64,000 nucleotides of DNA, from contig CM022300.1 of the NCBI GenBank assembly GCA_011799875.1, positions 109,381,201 to 109,445,200 of the forward strand, in the 5' to 3' direction. Position 1 is the first letter of the stretch; every line of letters begins with the position of its first letter. Below the pieces are notes generated by a model that was not told where the DNA came from, did no database searches, and worked only from the letters and a program-made list of their open reading frames with translations. Of this stretch, positions 23,493-34,553 are shown piece after piece. Both the position numbers and the translations under genes were made by a program. The stretch comes from Thinopyrum elongatum (lineage: Eukaryota; Streptophyta; Magnoliopsida; Poales; Poaceae).

Positions 23493-25378
23493 CTATGGTT
23501 CGTAGAAAGGCCTACCAAGTATTATGGGATAAGACGGATTGCATTCAATATCAAGAACAATGAAATCAACGGGTACATAATTCCTATTTGCAAGAATAAG
23601 TACATCATTTATTCTACCCAAAGGTTTCTTAATAGTAGAATCTGCTAAGTGCGAATTATGAGAGCATTCATCCATATTGGTAAAACCTAGCACCCAAATC
23701 ACATAAAGCATTGCACTCATCATTTTTAATTTTAACTTTGATGGTAGATTCCCACTCATCATATAATTTCCTAGGTATTGAAACCTACAATTCTAGCTTT
23801 TCTTCTAACGCTTTCATCATCGCTTCTACAATATGTTTAGTAAAAGCCTTATTTTGTTCATAAGCATTGGGTAAATTTAGCATGGATTGCAACAAAGAAA
23901 TACACTCAGTTAAAGAACAACTATCATAATTAAAATCTTTGTAATCCAAGATAGTGGGCACATCACTATTTAAAGTTTTTACCTCTCCAAACCCATGTTT
24001 ATCAAAAAAAATTGTTAAGATTCTCACACTCCGAACTATGGGGACGCCTTCTAACTAAAGTTGACTCTTCTTCGGCCCCCTTTTCATCAAGTTTGACATT
24101 GCTAAATAAAGATTCAATAGAAGAAACACCAATCATTTTAATATCTTCATCATTACTACGATAAAAACCGGGCGAAATCGCTTTTTCTAAGAATTCTCGC
24201 TTAGCCCTCATCCTAGCGGTTCTTTCTTTACTTTCATCCATGGAGACATAAAGAGCTTTAATTGATTCATTGGTGCTAAAATTTTAGATTTAAGATTTTC
24301 CACATCATGAACAATTCTATCCATACTCCTAAACATATCATCAAGTTTACTCATTTTTTCTTCTATCGTAGTTTTGAAAAAAAATAGCATTAATAAATTA
24401 TTTAATATTACTTTCAAGATCAGAGGGCTTCCTATTATTATTATTATAAAAATTACCATAGTAACTGCCATAATTATTAGAGGAATTTCCAGGGAACTGC
24501 TTAGGATTAAAATTACCTCTATAAGCATTACTATTAAAATTGTTTCGTGAGACAAAATTCACATCTACGGGATCATTATTTTGCTCAATCAAAGTGGACA
24601 ATGGCACGTCATTAGGATCAATCGAAGCACTTTTACTAGCAACCAATTTCATAAGCGCATCAACTTTATCACTCAAAATACTAATTTCTTCAACAGAATT
24701 CACTTTTTTACTAGTAGGAGTTCTTTCAGTATGCCATTGTGAATAATTTGCCATAATATTATCAAGCAATTTGGTAGCCTGTCCTAGCGTAATTTTCATA
24801 AAAGTACCACCCGCGGCAGAATCTAAAAGATTTCTAGAAACAAAGTTCGATCCCGCATAAATTTTTTGTATGATTATCCATAAATTCAAACCATGAGTAG
24901 GGCAATTTCTTATCATTAATTTAATCCTCTAGCAAGATTGGACGACGTGTTCATGCTCAAGTTGCTTAAAATTCATAATTTGATTTCTATGTGAGATAAT
25001 TTTTGCGGTAGGAAAATACTTGGTAATAAAAGCATCTTTACACTTATCCCAAGAATCAATACAATTTCGTGGCAAGGATGAAAACCAAATTTTAGCATGA
25101 TCTCGCAATGAGAATGGGAATAATTTTAATTTGACAATATCATTATCCACATCTTTTTTTTCTTTTGCATATCACACAATTCTACGGAAATGTTAAGATG
25201 GGATGCAACATCTTCATTAGGACTACCAGAAAATCGTTCTTAAATAACAAGAATTAACAAAGCGGCATTAATATCACAAGTCTCCGCACTAGCGGCGGGA
25301 GGAGCAATCGGATTACTAATAAAATCATTATTATTAGTATTGTAAAAATCACACAATTTTTTCATTTTCTTGAGACAT
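23493..25378 (-). pseudogene. Gypsy II gag-protease pseudogene (internal-a)
   Basis: Begins at the ATG at 25378 (minus), about 200 bp inside the PBS. Reading across frames gives a Retrotrans_gag domain (FPFSLRDHAKIWFSSLP, then FITKYFPTAKI, NFKQLEHEHV), its C-terminal half (DSAAGGTFMKITLGQATKLL), an Asn-rich linker around 24400-24520, and near the 3' end an aspartic-protease-like segment with LADSTIKKPLGRINDVLI and VLDIECNPSYPIILGRPF. The frame shifts several times (breaks near 25150, 24920, 24400, 24240, 24030 and 23780) and there are stops, so no continuous polyprotein remains. No reverse transcriptase or integrase follows. The remaining 2.2 kb to LTR-a is non-coding. Confidence 0.8.
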
Positions 25379-25578
25379 CGTGACTAGGCAAACAAGATAA
25401 TAAACAAACAAAAAGGCAAATGCGAACAAGGCAAATGGAAAATATTTTTCTATTTTTCCATTTTTGTAAAAACTTTTTAGAAGTGGGGGAGATGAAAATG
25501 AGAGGCAAATTGCAAATAATATAAATACAAGGAGATGAATGTTTATGCGTAGGTGCTTGATAAATGTTGATGATGTCT

Positions 25579-25595
25579 CCCTGGCAATGGCGCCA
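25579..25595 (-). other. Primer binding site, tRNA-Asp type (internal-a)
   Basis: Minus strand TGGCGCCATTGCCAGGG. It differs from the tRNA-Asp complement at two positions, both transitions. Confidence 0.75.
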
Positions 25596-25613
25596 AAAAT
25601 TCTTCCCGCTACT

Positions 25614-26686
25614 TGTGAGCTGCGTTGGGATTTCCCCGAAGAGGAGGGGATGATGTAGTACAGTAAAGATAAGTATTTCCCTCAGTTAAGAACCACGGTT
25701 ATCAATCCATTAGGAGAATCACGCAACACCTCGTTAGCAGTACCTGCACACAAAATAACAAATACTTGCACCCAATGCGAACAAGGGGTTGTCAATCCAT
25801 TGATGATTACTTGCAAGATTAAATTTTGTAGTGATAGATAGATAAATAAAATGCAAAGCAAAATAAGTAAAGAAAAATTACAGGAAGGTATTTTTGGATT
25901 TTAATATATGATAAAAGTCGACCCGGGGGCCATAGTTTTCACTAGAGGCTTCTCTCTTGAAAATAGCATACGGTGGGTAAACAAATTACTATTGGGCAAT
26001 TGATAGAAAAGCAAATAATCATGACGATATCCAAGGCAACGATCATGTATTTGGGCATCACGTCCGAGACAAGTAGACCGACTCCTACCTGCAACTACTG
26101 CTATTACTCCACACATCGACTGCTATCCAGCATGCATCTAGAGTATTAAGTTCATAAAGTACGGAGTAACGCCTTAAGCAAGATGACATGATGTAGACAA
26201 AATAAACTCACAAATGAATAAACCCCATCCTTTTATCCTTAATGAAATCAATAAAAATATGTGTCATGTCCCTTTCTGTCACTGGGATTGAGCACCGCAA
26301 GATCGAACCCATCACAAAGCACCTCTCCCATTGCAAAAAATAATAATAATCAAGCTAGTTGGCCAAACCAAATCAATAGATCGGAGAGAAATAAAAAGCT
26401 ATAATAATCATAAATAAAAGAGTTCAGAGAACTTAAATAATATTCATGGATAATCTTATCATAAACTCACAATTCATCGGATCCCAACAAACACACCGCA
26501 AAAAGTGATTACATCGAATAGAACTCCAAAAACATCGAGGAGAACATTGTATTGAAGATCAAGGAGAGAGAGAGAGAGACAAAGCAATCTAGCTACTAAC
26601 TATGGACCCGTAGGTCTGTGATAAACTACTCACACATCATCGGAAGGGCAGCAAGGTTCATGTAGAGCCCCTCCATGATTGATTCC
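25614..26686 (-). repeat. Gypsy II LTR-b, left part
   Basis: Starts (plus) TGTGAGCTGCG next to the PBS and is interrupted after GATTCC by the solo Copia LTR. It continues at 28346. Confidence 0.8.
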
Positions 26687-27033
26687 AGAAAGTGCAACTA
26701 ATCCCTGGGTGGTTTTGGTAATTCTTAACAACATATAGCTCATTGAACTAATACTCTTTCAATATGATCATTTCAGAAAGTTCAATGATTGGCATGGCAT
26801 GGACTAGAGATGTGGACCCCTCAAAATGCTAAGGACATATATTGGCAAAAGCTCAAGACTCTACATTTTCTTTTTAGTGATCCAAGATCACATTGAGTCC
26901 ATAGGAAAAGCCAATACTATTAAAAGGGGATGAGGTGTTGCTTAATGGCTTGTTTGCTCAAAATGCTTAGTGATATGCTCCAAAAGCCCTCAACCACTTT
27001 CTCATTTCCACATATGTCCTAAACCTAAAGTCA

Positions 27034-27500
27034 AACTCGGCCCCACCGATTTGATCTATCCGGCGCCACCGAGTTCACTTGACATAGCCATAGCCAGAAA
27101 CCCTAATCAATTCGGTCTCACCGATACGGATCTCGGTCTCACCAAGATGGGATTGCAAACTCTCTCTTTCCCTTCGTAACATTTTGGTCTAACCGAAATG
27201 AGCGATCGGTCCCACCGAGTTCGCAATGCAAACTCTTTGTTTCCTTTTCAGAACGTTTCGGTCTACCCGAAATGAGCGATCGGTCCCACCGAGTTTGCCT
27301 GACCAACTCTCTGTTTGCCTATCACTGAAATCGGTCCCACCGAGTTCATGTGATCGGTCTCACCGAGATCAAGTTATGCCCTAACCCTAGCACATCGGTC
27401 TCACCGAGTTGATCACATCGGTCCCACCGAAAATCCTAACGTTCACATTTTGAACTGAATCGGTTTGACCGAGTTTCACTATTCGGTCCCACCGAGTTTG
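27034..27500 (+). promoter_or_regulatory. Array of CGGTnnnACCGA palindromes in the Copia LTR
   Basis: About fourteen imperfect copies of TCGGTCYCACCGAG, each an inverted repeat of TCGGT/ACCGA around a 3-base centre, spaced irregularly upstream of the LTR TATA box. The 3' LTR carries the same array at 37490-37955. Palindromic repeats near the LTR promoter are, as I recall, a hallmark of SIRE-type Copia elements. Confidence 0.85.
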
Positions 27501-27537
27501 GTAAATTGTGTGTAACGGTTAGATTTTGTGTGGAGGC

Positions 27538-27545
27538 TATAAATA
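27538..27545 (+). promoter_or_regulatory. TATA box of the solo Copia LTR
   Basis: TATAAATA followed by CCCCTCCACC, immediately downstream of the palindrome array. The equivalent in the 3' LTR is 37992-37999. Confidence 0.75.
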
Positions 27546-28345
27546 CCCCTCCACCCCCTTCTCCATTTGTGAGAGAGCCATCAGAACGTGCCTACACTTC
27601 CACTACTCATTTTCTGAGAGAGAACCACCTACTCATGTGTTGAGACCAAGACATTCCAATCCAACCACTAGAATCTTGGTCTCTAGCCTTCCCCAAGTTG
27701 CTTTCCACTCAAATCATCTTTCCACCATATCCAAATCTGTGATAGAGAGTTGAGTGTTGGGGAGACTATCATTTGAAGCACAAGAGCAAGGAGTTCATCA
27801 TCAACACACCATCTATTACCTTTTGGAGAGTGGTGTCTCCTAGATTGGTTAGGTGTCACTTGGGAGCCTCTGTCAAGATTGTGGAGTTGAACCAAGGAGT
27901 TTGTAAGGGCAAGGAGATCGCCTACTTCGTGAAGATCTACCCAAGTGAGGCAAGTCCTTCGTGGGCGATGGCCATGGTGGGATAGACAAGGTTGCTTATT
28001 CGTGGACCCTTCGTGGGTGGAGCCCTCCGTGGACTCGCGCAACCGTTACCCTTCGTGGGTTGAAGTCTCCATCAATGTGGATGTACGATAGCACCACCTA
28101 TCGGAACCACGCCAAAATTCTTCGTGTCTACATTGCGTTTGCTCCATCCAAACTCCTCCCCTTTACCTTCAAATGCAATGATTTACATTCCGCTGCTATA
28201 CTCTTAGAATTGCATGTGTAGGTTGATTGCTTGACTTGTGCTAAGTTGCTAAAATCTGCCAAGACTTAAAATTGGGAAAAGGCTAGATTTTTATTTGGTC
28301 AAGTAGTCTAATCACCCCCCCTCTAGACATACTTTCGATCCTACA

Positions 28346-29911
28346 ATTCCCCCTCTGGCAGAGTGCCGGAAAAGGCCTCCATATGGGATCTCGCGAGAAC
28401 ATGAACTTGCAACAGCGGAAAAAGTACTTCGGGTGGCTCTCTCATGGTTTCCCGATTTTAGAGAATTTATAGAGGCGGAATTAGGTTAAATGGAGCAAAG
28501 GTGGGCCCACGAGGCACCAGGGCATGCCTACCCACTGGGTGCGCCCTGGTGGCTCGTGGCCACCTCCTTCGTCTTCTGGCCCTCTCCCAAAGCTTCGAGT
28601 GTCTCTTTTGTCCAGAAAAAAATCTCCAAAAAGTTTTGTGGCATTTGGAATTCATTTGGTACTGATATTCTGAAAAACCAGAAACAGGGCAAAAGCCATC
28701 AACTAGCATGGGGCACTAAGTTAATAGGTTAGTCCCAAAAAAATGATATATAATTGCTTGTAGTTGCATATAAAACATCCAAGACTGATAATATAATAGC
28801 ATGGAACAATAAAAAAGTATAGATACATTGGAGACGTATCAAGCATCCCCAAGCTTAATTCCTGCTCGTCCTCGGGTAGGTAAATGATAACAATGGAATT
28901 TTTTATGTGGAATGCTACCTATCATATTCATCATATAATTTTTTTCTTTTGTGGCATGGATATTTGGATTCGAGTGATTCAAGGCAATAGTCTATAGTTT
29001 GATATGAAGATATAAATACTCAAGCATACTAACAAGCAACCATGTCTTTCAAAATATCAATGCTAAAGAAAGTTATCCCTAGCCCATCATGCACAGTCAT
29101 TGATCCATTCATGAAACACATTCAATATTAACTACACCCAATGCAAAAGTATGACAATAGTGCTCTCCAGTTGGTGCTTTATTAGAGAAGATGGAGACTC
29201 AAAATAAAAATAAAAATGCATAAAAGTAAAATAGATAGGCCCTTCGCAGAGGGAAGTAGAGATTTGCAGAGGTGCCAGAGCTCAAAGTTCAAAACAGAGA
29301 TAAAATTATTTTTGAGAGGCATGCTTTTCCTGTCAATGTCACAACCGAAAGTTTCCAATATCTCCCATGCTAGACACCTTATAGGCGGTTCCCAAACAGA
29401 AAATAAAGTTCATTTCCTTTCCACCATTCTTTCACAATCCATGGCTAGCCGTATCCTCGGGTGCCTTCCCAACTTTCAACTTTCCAAGGATTTTTTTTTT
29501 CATTTCGGGACTGGGCATCTCTATTACCGACCATTTTCTCGTGCAATGACAAGTGAATAAACACTCATCTTGAGAATAACCCATCTAGCATGAAAGATAT
29601 TGACCACCCCCTGTCGCTTCATGAGCGGTATGTGCATACAAAACGGAAAAGTTATTGAATGATTAGATTTGGCAGATGCAAATTTACTTGGAACGGCATG
29701 TAAATACCTCATATAGGTAGATATAGTGGACTCATTTGGCACAACTTTGGGTTTAAGGAATTGGATGCACAAGAAGTATTCCCGCTTAGTACAAATAAAG
29801 GTTAGCAAATAGATTGAGAAGCAACCAACTAGAAAACAAAAACGGTTATAAACATGCATTGAGAATAACTAACACTGAATAATGCACCATAAGTAGGATA
29901 TAACTTTGTGG
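28346..29911 (-). repeat. Duplicated Gypsy LTR-b remainder plus internal segment
   Basis: 28346-28841 is the inner part of LTR-b and 28842-29911 is Gypsy internal sequence from the PPT inward. The whole block repeats at 38802-40360 at roughly 97% identity by eye. It stops abruptly at TAACTTTGTGG (29911), where the Copia LTR resumes. Confidence 0.85.
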
Positions 29912-29913
29912 GC

Positions 29914-30516
29914 GAGTTGAGTGTTGGGGAGACTATCATTTGAAGCACAAGAGCAAGGATTTCATCATCAACACACCATCTATTACCTTTTGGAGAGTGG
30001 TGTCTCCTAGATTGGTTAGGTGTCACTTGGGAGCCTCCGTCAAGATTGTGGAGTTGAACCAAGGAGTTTGTAAGGGCAAGGAGATCGCCTACTTCGTGAA
30101 GATCTACCCAAGTGAGGCAAGTCCTTCGTGGGCGATGGCCATGGTGGGATAGACAAGGTTGCTTCTTCGTGGACCCTTCATGGGTGGAGCCCTCCGTGGA
30201 CTTGCGCAACCGTTACCCTTCGTGGGTTGAAGTCTCCATCAACGTGGATGTACGATAGCACCACCTATCGGAACCACGCCAAAAATCTCCGTATCTACAT
30301 TGCGTTTGCTACCTCCAAACTCCTCCCCTTTACCTTCATGTGCAATGATTTACATTCCGCTGCTATACTCTTAGAATTGCATGTGTAGGTTGATTGCTTG
30401 ACTTGTGCTAAGTTGCTAAAATCTGCCAAGACTTAAAATTGGGAAAAGGCTAGATTTTTATTTGGTCAAGTAGTCTAATCACCCCCCCCCCCTCTAGACA
30501 TACTTTCGATCCTACA
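29914..30516 (+). repeat. Copia 5' LTR, 3' portion only
   Basis: Corresponds to 27747-28345 of the solo LTR. The left edge at 29912-29914 is a junction with Gypsy internal sequence, and the right end CGATCCTACA abuts the PBS. Confidence 0.85.
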
Positions 30517-30519
30517 AGA

Positions 30520-30530
30520 GGTATCAGAGC
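30520..30530 (+). other. Primer binding site, initiator tRNA-Met
   Basis: GGTATCAGAGC, three bases after the LTR end, is the standard plant Copia PBS complementary to the 3' end of initiator tRNA-Met. Confidence 0.9.
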
Positions 30531-30600
30531 TTTGGTCTCCATTTGCCTTGATTTCCATAGCTTTGGTGATCATAGCCTTGGTTTCACAACCTAGGAGAGT

Positions 30601-32784
30601 ATGGCGTCTAGCGAGGGAAATTACCACCGTAGAGGTCCTTAATTTGATGGTACTAATTTTGCTAGTTGGAAGCATAAGATGAAAATGCATATTCTTGGAC
30701 ATAACCCCACCGTTTGGGCTATTGTGTGCATTGGTTTGCAAGGTGAATTCTTCGATGGGAGAGAACTGAATCGTGAAGCTACCGCTGAAGAATTGAAGAT
30801 GTTGCAATACAACGCTCAAGATTGCGATATCCTCTTCAATGGATTGTGCCCCAAAGAATTCAACAAAATCAGCCGTCTTGAGAATGCAAAGGAAATTTGG
30901 GATACTTTGATTGATATGCACGAAGGTACCGACTCCGTCAAGGAATCCAAATTGGATGTGCTTCAAAGTCAGCTTGACAAGTTCAAAATGCAGGATGGTG
31001 AAGGTGTCGCTGAAATGTACTCTAGGCTTGCTCTCATCACAAATGAGATTGCCGGCTTAGGAAGTGAAGAGATGACCGATAGATTCATCATCAAGAAGAT
31101 CCTAAGAGCCTTGGATGGAAAATATGATAACGTGTGCACTTTGATCCAAATGATGCCCAATTACAAAGATCTCAAACCAACCGAAGTCATTGGAAGAATT
31201 GTTGCTCATGAGATGTCACTCAAGGATAAAGAGGAGCTTCACAAGAAGTCTAGTGGTGCTTACAAAGCCTCATGTGATGCTCCTACATCATCAAGTGAGA
31301 AACAAGCCTTCAATGAAGAATTGAGCCTAATGGTGAAGAACTTCAACAAGTTCTACAAGAGTAGAAGCAAAGAAAGAAGTTCCAAGTCAAGGTCCTACAA
31401 TGACAAAAGATCTTCTAGTCGTGAGCGAAATTGCTATAATTGTGGAAGACTCGGACACTACTCCAATGAGTGTACGGCCCCACACAAAAGAAGGGAAGAC
31501 TCACCTAAGAGAAGAAGTAGAAGAGAAGAATCACCTCCAAGAGAGAGAAGGAGTAGAGATGATCGTTATGAATGAAGACACTCTCACAGAAGCAAGGACT
31601 CGGAAAGGAAGGACATGTCATCAAAGAGCTACACAAGACGAAGACATCAAGCTCATGTTGGTGAATGGGTATCCGGTTCCGACTCCGACCACTACTCCGA
31701 GAGAAGTTATCACTCCGACTCTGAATATACTCAAGATGAAGGTGTTGCCGGTCTAGCACTTGTGTCAACCAACTCCTATGACATATTTGATTCACCAAAT
31801 GAAGGAATTGAAAGATGCTTCATGGCTAAAGGCCCAAAGGTATCACACCCCGAGTATGTTGATTTCAATAGTGATGAAGATGATTTGCTAGGAGATGATG
31901 ATTTACTTGTTGACAACTCTAGTGATGAAAACTATGATGAACTTGCTATTAATCATGCTAATCAAGATAAAACGAATGACAATGATAAGGAGGATATTGA
32001 GCATCTAACTAAAGAACTAAACACTCTTAAGTTAGCTCATGAAACTACTTTAGAAGATCATCGAGAACTTTTAAAGACTCATGAGAAGCTACGCTTTGAA
32101 AAGCTCAATCTAGAGCAAGAGCATGAGTTCTTAAAAGCCATCAACGATGATCTTCGGAAGAAAAGTTCTTCTTACATTGCCAAGCGTTTACTCTTGTCTA
32201 CTTACATGCCACAAGTAAAATCTAGCAACAAGAGTAAGAAAGATTCTTCTTCTAGTAGTAACAATAATCATGCTAAATCCAATATTGTTGCTTCTAGTAG
32301 TTCTCTTGATTCCACTAATGATTCTCTTAGCCAAGTTACACTTGAGCAAGAAAATAGCTTATTGAAGGGAATTATAGAGAAAGGTGTTTACAAGAGCCTT
32401 GCCGGAAGTAAGCAATTTGAGGAAATTGTACGCAAGCAAGGAAGGCACCAGAAGAATCAAGGTGTTGGTTTTGAACGAAAGTTCAATGCCAATGGAGTTG
32501 AGTGGGAAGAAGATCAATACCCCAAGACGAAGTTTGTTCCTCAACAAGAGAAGTATGATCCTACTTCCTTCGAGGGGACACAAGCTCAAGATGATCTTCC
32601 ACCACAAGACCACAAGCTAAAAGGCAAGGACAAACTTCAAGAAGAGATTGATGCATTTGAGGAAGCTCCAAAGGCCTTGGTCAAGTGGGTTCCCAAGACT
32701 ACATCAAGTTCTACTTCATCAAGTTCATCTACAACCCCAAGGATTCCCATCAAGATGGTGTGGATCCCGAAGAAGAAGAACTAG
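30601..32784 (+). pseudogene. Copia gag with two in-frame stops
   Basis: One reading frame runs from ATG 30601 to the stop at 32784 (about 727 codons), broken only by TAA at 30640 and TGA at 31573; CAA and CGA respectively would need a single C-to-T change. The N-terminal ~230 residues match the DUF4219/UBN2 gag of plant Copia elements (WDTLIDMHEGTDSVKESKL, a MQDGEGVAEMYSRL block, ILRALDGKYDNVCT). A CCHC zinc knuckle (CYNCGRLGHYSNEC) lies near residue 280, followed by an Arg/Ser-rich run. The C-terminal ~380 residues hold an acidic segment (31860-31990), a coiled coil (about 31985-32170), Ser-rich linkers and a basic end. Such a long gag is typical of SIRE elements. Gag would package the element's RNA, and here the first stop should abolish the full product. 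Confidence 0.85.
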
Positions 32785-33599
32785 AGAGTTCTTGAGGGTG
32801 ACTCCGCCAACATACTTCACTCACATTCACATTGGCAAGGATAAGTGCAATCAACTTCCACATCTTGCACTAGTTCAAGGAGTCACAAACCCTCTTGTTG
32901 GTAAGTCAAGGGACAAGGTAACCTAATGCTTTCATGGACATCATCTTGTGTGTACTTCACTCTATGTCTATGGATATCCTTGCTTGTTCCTTGTGGGACT
33001 AACCCATGTAGGTATTGAAAGTGCAACTCACTCCAATGGATTGCTCCAAATGATCTACATCAACATTGAGCATCCACATCTTCAACATCTACATGAAGTC
33101 ATCATCGACAAAACCCAAGGTTAGTTCATCCCTCTTAGGGGGGACATCACATCTAGGGGGAGCTTTACTCTAAGAATTAAGCTAAAGCAACTCTAATGGT
33201 GTGAACACAACAATGCTTTATGTAAAAGTGGTAACCCCACTTGTGCTTAAACGATGAGTATGACCTATGATCAAATGTTCTCATTTGACTCCTAAGTCAA
33301 TATACTCATATATAGATGACCTAGTCATCGCCAAATGCTTGATAGATGCTAGAGTGTTTGTGCATGCTTTGCCACATATTTCATTTGCTATCTTATTGTG
33401 TGAGCATGTTGATTGCATATTTTTTATTATTCGAGGACATCCATTTGTTGCTTTGATTGTTTGGCTCTTTTTCTTTTGCCAAATGGATGGACAAAAATGC
33501 CTAAGAACTTCCTCTAGCTATCTATGCTTTTCTCGTCTCAAACTCTATTCTTGCTACATCACAAAGTTTGATCAAGTCAGATTCGAACCCTCTGGGTGA
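32785..33599 (+). other. Non-coding segment where pol would be expected
   Basis: No frame with protease, integrase, reverse transcriptase or RNase H motifs. Two purine tracts (ggggggaca at 33138-33146, aggggga at 33155-33161) resemble PPTs. The segment appears to be the joined remnant left after loss of pol. Confidence 0.6.
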
Positions 33600-34410
33600 G
33601 GAGCACTCGGAGCCACCGATTCGTCATAGACTTAAATTTCCAAAACCTCTCACTGTATTTCGGTCTGACCGATTCATTCCATTTGGTCATACTGAGTTCA
33701 TTGAGTTGATCTAGGTTTTCAATCTCGGTGCAACTGATTTGAGCAATTCGGTCACACTGAGTTGCAGTAACCTCTTGCGATTCTGCATCTCGGTGCCACC
33801 GAGTCGTTCCACTCGGTCACACCGACAGGGTCAGGATATATATACCCACGGGTTGAATTTTGGAAATTTCTCCAAAAACCCTTCGCCCGCGCGTATCCTG
33901 CTCTGCCGTCTCGAGTCTCCGGATCGTCTCCTCATCGCCAGTGACCTCCTGCCGCTGGTCTCTGCCACCGTCAACGGGAATCTTCGCCGCCGTTGCCGCC
34001 GTAGCGAGTTCACCGCCAAGTTAGGGTATGAACTCGACCCCTATGTGCAATCTTTACCTCCGATTCCTGCACTTAGGTCAATGCCATGATTCTTACCACG
34101 TATGAGATTACTCTATCCAGAAAAAACTTCCTTTAGATTAGTTTTGATTCAAAAATTTAGGGTTAGGTTTCCGCCGAACTCATCTCGGACCGACCGAGTT
34201 GTAGAAATCGGTCTCACCGATTTGGCCTAGGCCATTGCACTTGTAATTTTTGGTCTGACCGAAACTTACGAATCGGTGCGACCGAGTTCAACTCTCAGTG
34301 AAACCCTAGCAATCTCGGAGTCACTGAACTGTGTCTCGGTCTGACCGATTCCACTAGTTTAGACTCTTATGTTGCTTCAGTGTCACCGAGTTTAACAAAT
34401 CGGTAGATCC
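33600..34410 (+). promoter_or_regulatory. Internal palindrome array with TATA box upstream of ORF2
   Basis: Seven TCGGTnnnACCGA-type motifs lie at 33603-33828 (for example CTCGGTGCCACCGAG and ACTCGGTCACACCGA), followed by ATATATATA at 33836-33844. GC-rich, leader-like sequence (33870-34080) comes next, then about nine more motifs at 34185-34410. The order palindromes-TATA-leader repeats that of the LTR promoter. The inference is an internal promoter for ORF2. A plausible 3' splice site (TTTGCAG at 34539-34545) lies 8 bases before the ORF2 ATG, so an intron may remove the second motif group. Confidence 0.5.
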
Positions 34411-34553
34411 GAAATGCTTTCTGTAGAAAACTAAAACTAAGTTTTTGACTCAATTGTTTTGCAAAATCTCTATACTTTGTGATGCTCATCCACTCTATCC
34501 AAACTACATCTATTCACAGGGTCAGCTTTCAGGGTCAGTTTGCAGTGTCAGCT

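Larger units (their letters stand above)
26682..28350 (+). mobile_element. Solo LTR of SIRE-type Copia with 5-bp target duplication
   Basis: The LTR body is 26687-28345 (1,659 bp), flanked by ATTCC at 26682-26686 and 28346-28350. It begins AGAAAGTGCAACTAATCCC (first base mutated from T) and ends CGATCCTACA, and matches the LTR at 37141-38801 throughout. No internal sequence follows, so it is a solo LTR formed by recombination between the two LTRs of one insertion. In its right part it shares variants with the 3' LTR at 37141 (for example GGACTCGCGC at 28031, TTCGTGTCTAC near 28123) and not with the partial 5' LTR at 29914. Confidence 0.9.

Noticed and set aside
27773..28221. Repeated 70- and 86-codon frames in the Copia LTR (also 29940-30388 and 38227-38675)
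   Set aside because: They lie wholly within the LTR downstream of its TATA box and look like leader sequence. They appear three times only because the LTR does.
34479..34553. Upstream extension of Copia ORF2 to an earlier ATG
   Set aside because: The 25 extra codons precede a likely splice acceptor and differ in composition. ATG 34554 is the better start.
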